Assembly (NCBI GenBank): GCA_934247335.1
Contig: CAKQJJ010000082.1
Location: 1 to 6,302, forward strand
Source: an uncultured Clostridia bacterium
GTDB lineage: Bacteria; Bacillota; Clostridia; Christensenellales; Pumilibacteraceae
DNA length: 6,302 nt
Direction: 5' to 3'
Every line of letters begins with the position of its first letter. The first letter of the stretch is position 1. Position numbers and translations under genes: made by a program. Shown one piece after another: positions 5,860 through 6,302 of the stretch. The notes under the pieces were generated by a model. That model saw only the letters and a program-made list of their open reading frames with translations. It was not told where the DNA came from and searched no databases.

Positions 5860-6302
5860 TTAAAAGACCAGCTTTCCTTTCAGGACTTTTCGGGAAACGA
5901 CTATGCTTTTGCCGTCCACGCCGGCTTTGCCTATATCGTACACGTCGCACCACATAATCGTGGCGAGCGGTCCGGTGTATATGCTGCCGTTTTTTCCGGG
6001 CTTTCCTTTCAGTCCGCCTTTTCCGTCCGAAATCGAAACCGAATACTCTCCGCCGTTCATGTTCAGAAACAGGTGCGAAGTTTTCACGGCGGATCCTCCG
6101 TTTCCGCCGTTCGCCCCGGGACCGGGACCGCTTACCGTTTCGTACTCGGTAGTGGACGAACCGACGCCTCCGTTACCGCCGTTTCCGCCGCAAACGGACA
6201 GATTTCCGCTTCCGACAACAACCGTGCTCGGCACGATAACGGCGTCCTGTCCGTTATCGCCTTCACCTGCGATAAATTCGAGATTATCGAACCTTGCGTC
6301 CG
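5860..6302 (-). CDS. Glycine-rich, probably exported protein, C-terminal part only
   Basis: The reading frame is open to the window edge, so only the last 146 residues are visible and the 5' end is outside. I do not recognise a named family. The visible part begins with DNLEFIAGEGDNGQDAVIV and then a VVVGSGNLSVCGG segment. A glycine-rich stretch follows (6094-6189) with GGNGGNGGVG, GPGPGANGG and NGGSA, then a beta-like segment (HLFLNMNGGEYSVSISDG). Near the end GLKGKPGKNG gives three Gly-X-Y triplets like collagen. The tail SIVVSRKVLKGKLVF has no LPxTG, membrane helix or cell-wall repeat. Alternating short strands and Gly/Asn turns suggest an elongated beta-helix-like surface domain, which fits the exported neighbours 37 bases downstream. 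A GTG at 6234 could begin a shorter frame, but the coding pattern continues above it and no good ribosome binding site precedes it. Confidence 0.7.
   Translation of the reverse strand, partial: DARFDNLEFIAGEGDNGQDAVIVPSTVVVGSGNLSVCGGNGGNGGVGSSTTEYETVSGPGPGANGGNGGSAVKTSHLFLNMNGGEYSVSISDGKGGLKGKPGKNGSIYTGPLATIMWCDVYDIGKAGVDGKSIVVSRKVLKGKLVF
6094..6189 (-). repeat. Gly/Asn-rich low-complexity segment
   Basis: Encodes 32 residues dominated by glycine: GGNGGNGG at one end, GPGPG in the middle and ANGGNGG at the other, split by a Ser/Thr/Glu linker (SSTTEYETVS). On the plus strand it appears as repeated CCGCCGTT-type blocks, which could be prone to slippage. Confidence 0.65.

Noticed and set aside
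5860..6234. Glycine-rich protein as a complete 124-residue gene with a GTG start
   Set aside because: The frame stays open to the window edge with the same Gly/Asp-rich coding character, there is no good ribosome binding site before the GTG, and no signal peptide follows it.

Overview
The window looks like a chromosomal stretch from an anaerobic, fermentative Firmicute, most likely a gut-type Clostridia. This placement is inferred from a clostridial-style AdhE, a Rex repressor, strong AGGAG-type ribosome binding sites and AT-rich intergenic DNA beside moderate-GC genes. No species can be named from the sequence. All five supported genes lie on the minus strand, so the window is best read from right to left.

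Right part (6302 to 2949): three closely spaced genes for exported proteins, probably the end of one operon that starts outside the window. In transcription order they are the C-terminal part of a glycine-rich protein (5860-6302, 5' end cut off by the window edge), a lipoprotein with about eight GLUG-like repeats (4419-5822), and a paralogous GLUG-like repeat protein with an N-terminal signal anchor (2949-4394). The gaps are only 37 and 24 bases. A clear rho-independent terminator (2894-2933) ends this unit. The two repeat proteins share a start motif, repeated xGGIxG units and a C-terminal ending, which points to an old tandem duplication. They were probably displayed on the cell surface; their ligand or role cannot be read from the sequence.

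Left part (2880 to 1): a redox-control operon. A promoter with an extended -10 element (2813-2841) precedes rex (2121-2738), which encodes the NADH-sensing repressor. After a 29-base gap comes adhE (1-2091, cut at its 3' end), the bifunctional acetaldehyde/alcohol dehydrogenase that reduces acetyl-CoA to ethanol and regenerates NAD+. Sensor and NADH-consuming enzyme thus sit in one transcript, a plausible feedback loop. No canonical Rex box was found at the promoter. Instead there is a perfect 16-bp palindrome, a tandem 8-bp repeat filling the -35/-10 spacer and a leader hairpin, and the DNA-binding wing of this Rex departs from the usual sequence.

No RNA genes, CRISPR arrays, mobile elements, phage genes or attachment sites were seen. 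I do not see a clear new defence or mobile system; the least explained material is the surface-protein module and the rex control region.
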